NCBI GenBank assembly: GCA_009777815.1
Contig: WRLB01000007.1
Span: forward strand, 1 to 40,458
DNA: 40,458 bases
Source of the DNA: Bacteroidota bacterium
Lineage (GTDB): Bacteria; Bacteroidota; Ignavibacteria; Kapaibacteriales; UBA2268
Direction of reading: 5' to 3'
Position numbers and translations under genes: made by a program. Of this stretch, positions 40,282 through 40,458 are shown in pieces. Position 1 is the stretch's first letter; every line of letters begins with the position of its first letter. The notes under the pieces are model-generated. The model saw only the letters and a program-made list of their open reading frames with translations. It searched no databases and was not told the DNA's origin.

Positions 40282-40458
40282 CAATTATATAATTGAAAAA
40301 CCAATTATATAATTGAAAATTGCATTATAATACGCAATTTCCGATTTATATAATTGAAAATTGCATTATAATATGCAATTTCCGATTTATATAATTGATT
40401 ATTGCATTATAATACGCAATTTCCGATTATATAATTGCTTTTCCGATTATATAATTGC
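40282..40458. repeat. 41-bp palindromic tandem array at the window edge
   Basis: Units begin at 40319, 40360 and 40401 (41, 41 and 40 bases); a fourth, partial unit runs off the window. Each unit has ATTGCATTATAATACGCAAT, an imperfect palindrome, then TTCCGATT and the palindrome-like TATATAATTG. Two copies of the perfect 14-base palindrome CAATTATATAATTG (40282 and 40302) precede the array. Copies differ at a few bases. No gene is seen in it. It is not a CRISPR array: there are no unique spacers. Confidence 0.8.

Noticed and set aside
40282-40458. CRISPR array
   Set aside because: Units are contiguous 41-bp tandem copies with no variable spacers, and no cas genes are in the window.

Overview
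The window reads as an AT-rich chromosomal segment from an anaerobic or facultative member of the Bacteroidota/Ignavibacteria/Kapabacteria side of the FCB group. The evidence is: (i) most genes are preceded by a box TAnnTTTG, the -7 element typical of Bacteroidota promoters, with few Shine-Dalgarno sequences; (ii) a large secreted metalloprotease ends in a type IX secretion (T9SS) sorting domain; (iii) a flagellar motor-switch gene (fliM) is present, which is unusual in classical Bacteroidetes but known in Ignavibacteria-like relatives; (iv) a sensor-type [FeFe]-hydrogenase protein is encoded. The exact lineage is inference. No rRNA, tRNA or CRISPR array was seen.

Layout. 1-3.9 kb: the 3' end of a truncated gene, a PolB-type 3'-5' exonuclease, an orphan sufD and an acidic repeat protein. 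3.9-11.8 kb: an H-cluster/PAS sensor protein, an Rpn-type nuclease, a stand-alone C-terminal piece of isoleucyl-tRNA synthetase, a likely operon STAS protein-ltaE-queD, a YggS-type PLP protein, a membrane/coiled-coil protein, a serine-kinase-type HATPase and a small protein with a strong ribosome site. 11.9-15.6 kb: an exported alpha/beta hydrolase, rpsL, a TlpA-like thioredoxin and ddl. 15.6-18.1 kb: a HEAT-repeat DNA methyltransferase whose frame runs without a stop into a lipoprotein gene. 18.2-26.7 kb: an MsbA-like ABC exporter, uvrB, pyrC, an outer-membrane protein, uppS, a small membrane protein and rnc. 26.9-31.8 kb: orphan nuoM, an MscS channel, a lipoprotein, grpE and a zinc-ribbon protein. 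32.0-36.5 kb: an M6 protease with beta-helix and T9SS domains, then an RmlC-like epimerase. 36.5-39.6 kb: the C-terminal half of SMC and fliM. 39.6-40.5 kb: a non-coding, repeat-rich end.

How the genes work together. Most are single housekeeping genes cut off from their usual operon partners (sufD, rpsL, nuoM, grpE, fliM), each with its own promoter-like box. Two essential genes (ileS, smc) appear only as C-terminal pieces, again with their own promoter-like boxes. The H-cluster sensor, STAS protein and HATPase could form a hydrogen- or redox-responsive partner-switching pathway, but they are not contiguous. Intergenic gaps are seeded with at least three families of palindromic repeats, which may explain the scattered gene order.

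Best candidates for something undescribed: two tandem promoter-plus-hairpin units at 39.66-39.86 kb with a compensatory base change; a 41-bp palindromic array at the right edge; the methyltransferase-lipoprotein fusion; and the split smc and ileS pieces.
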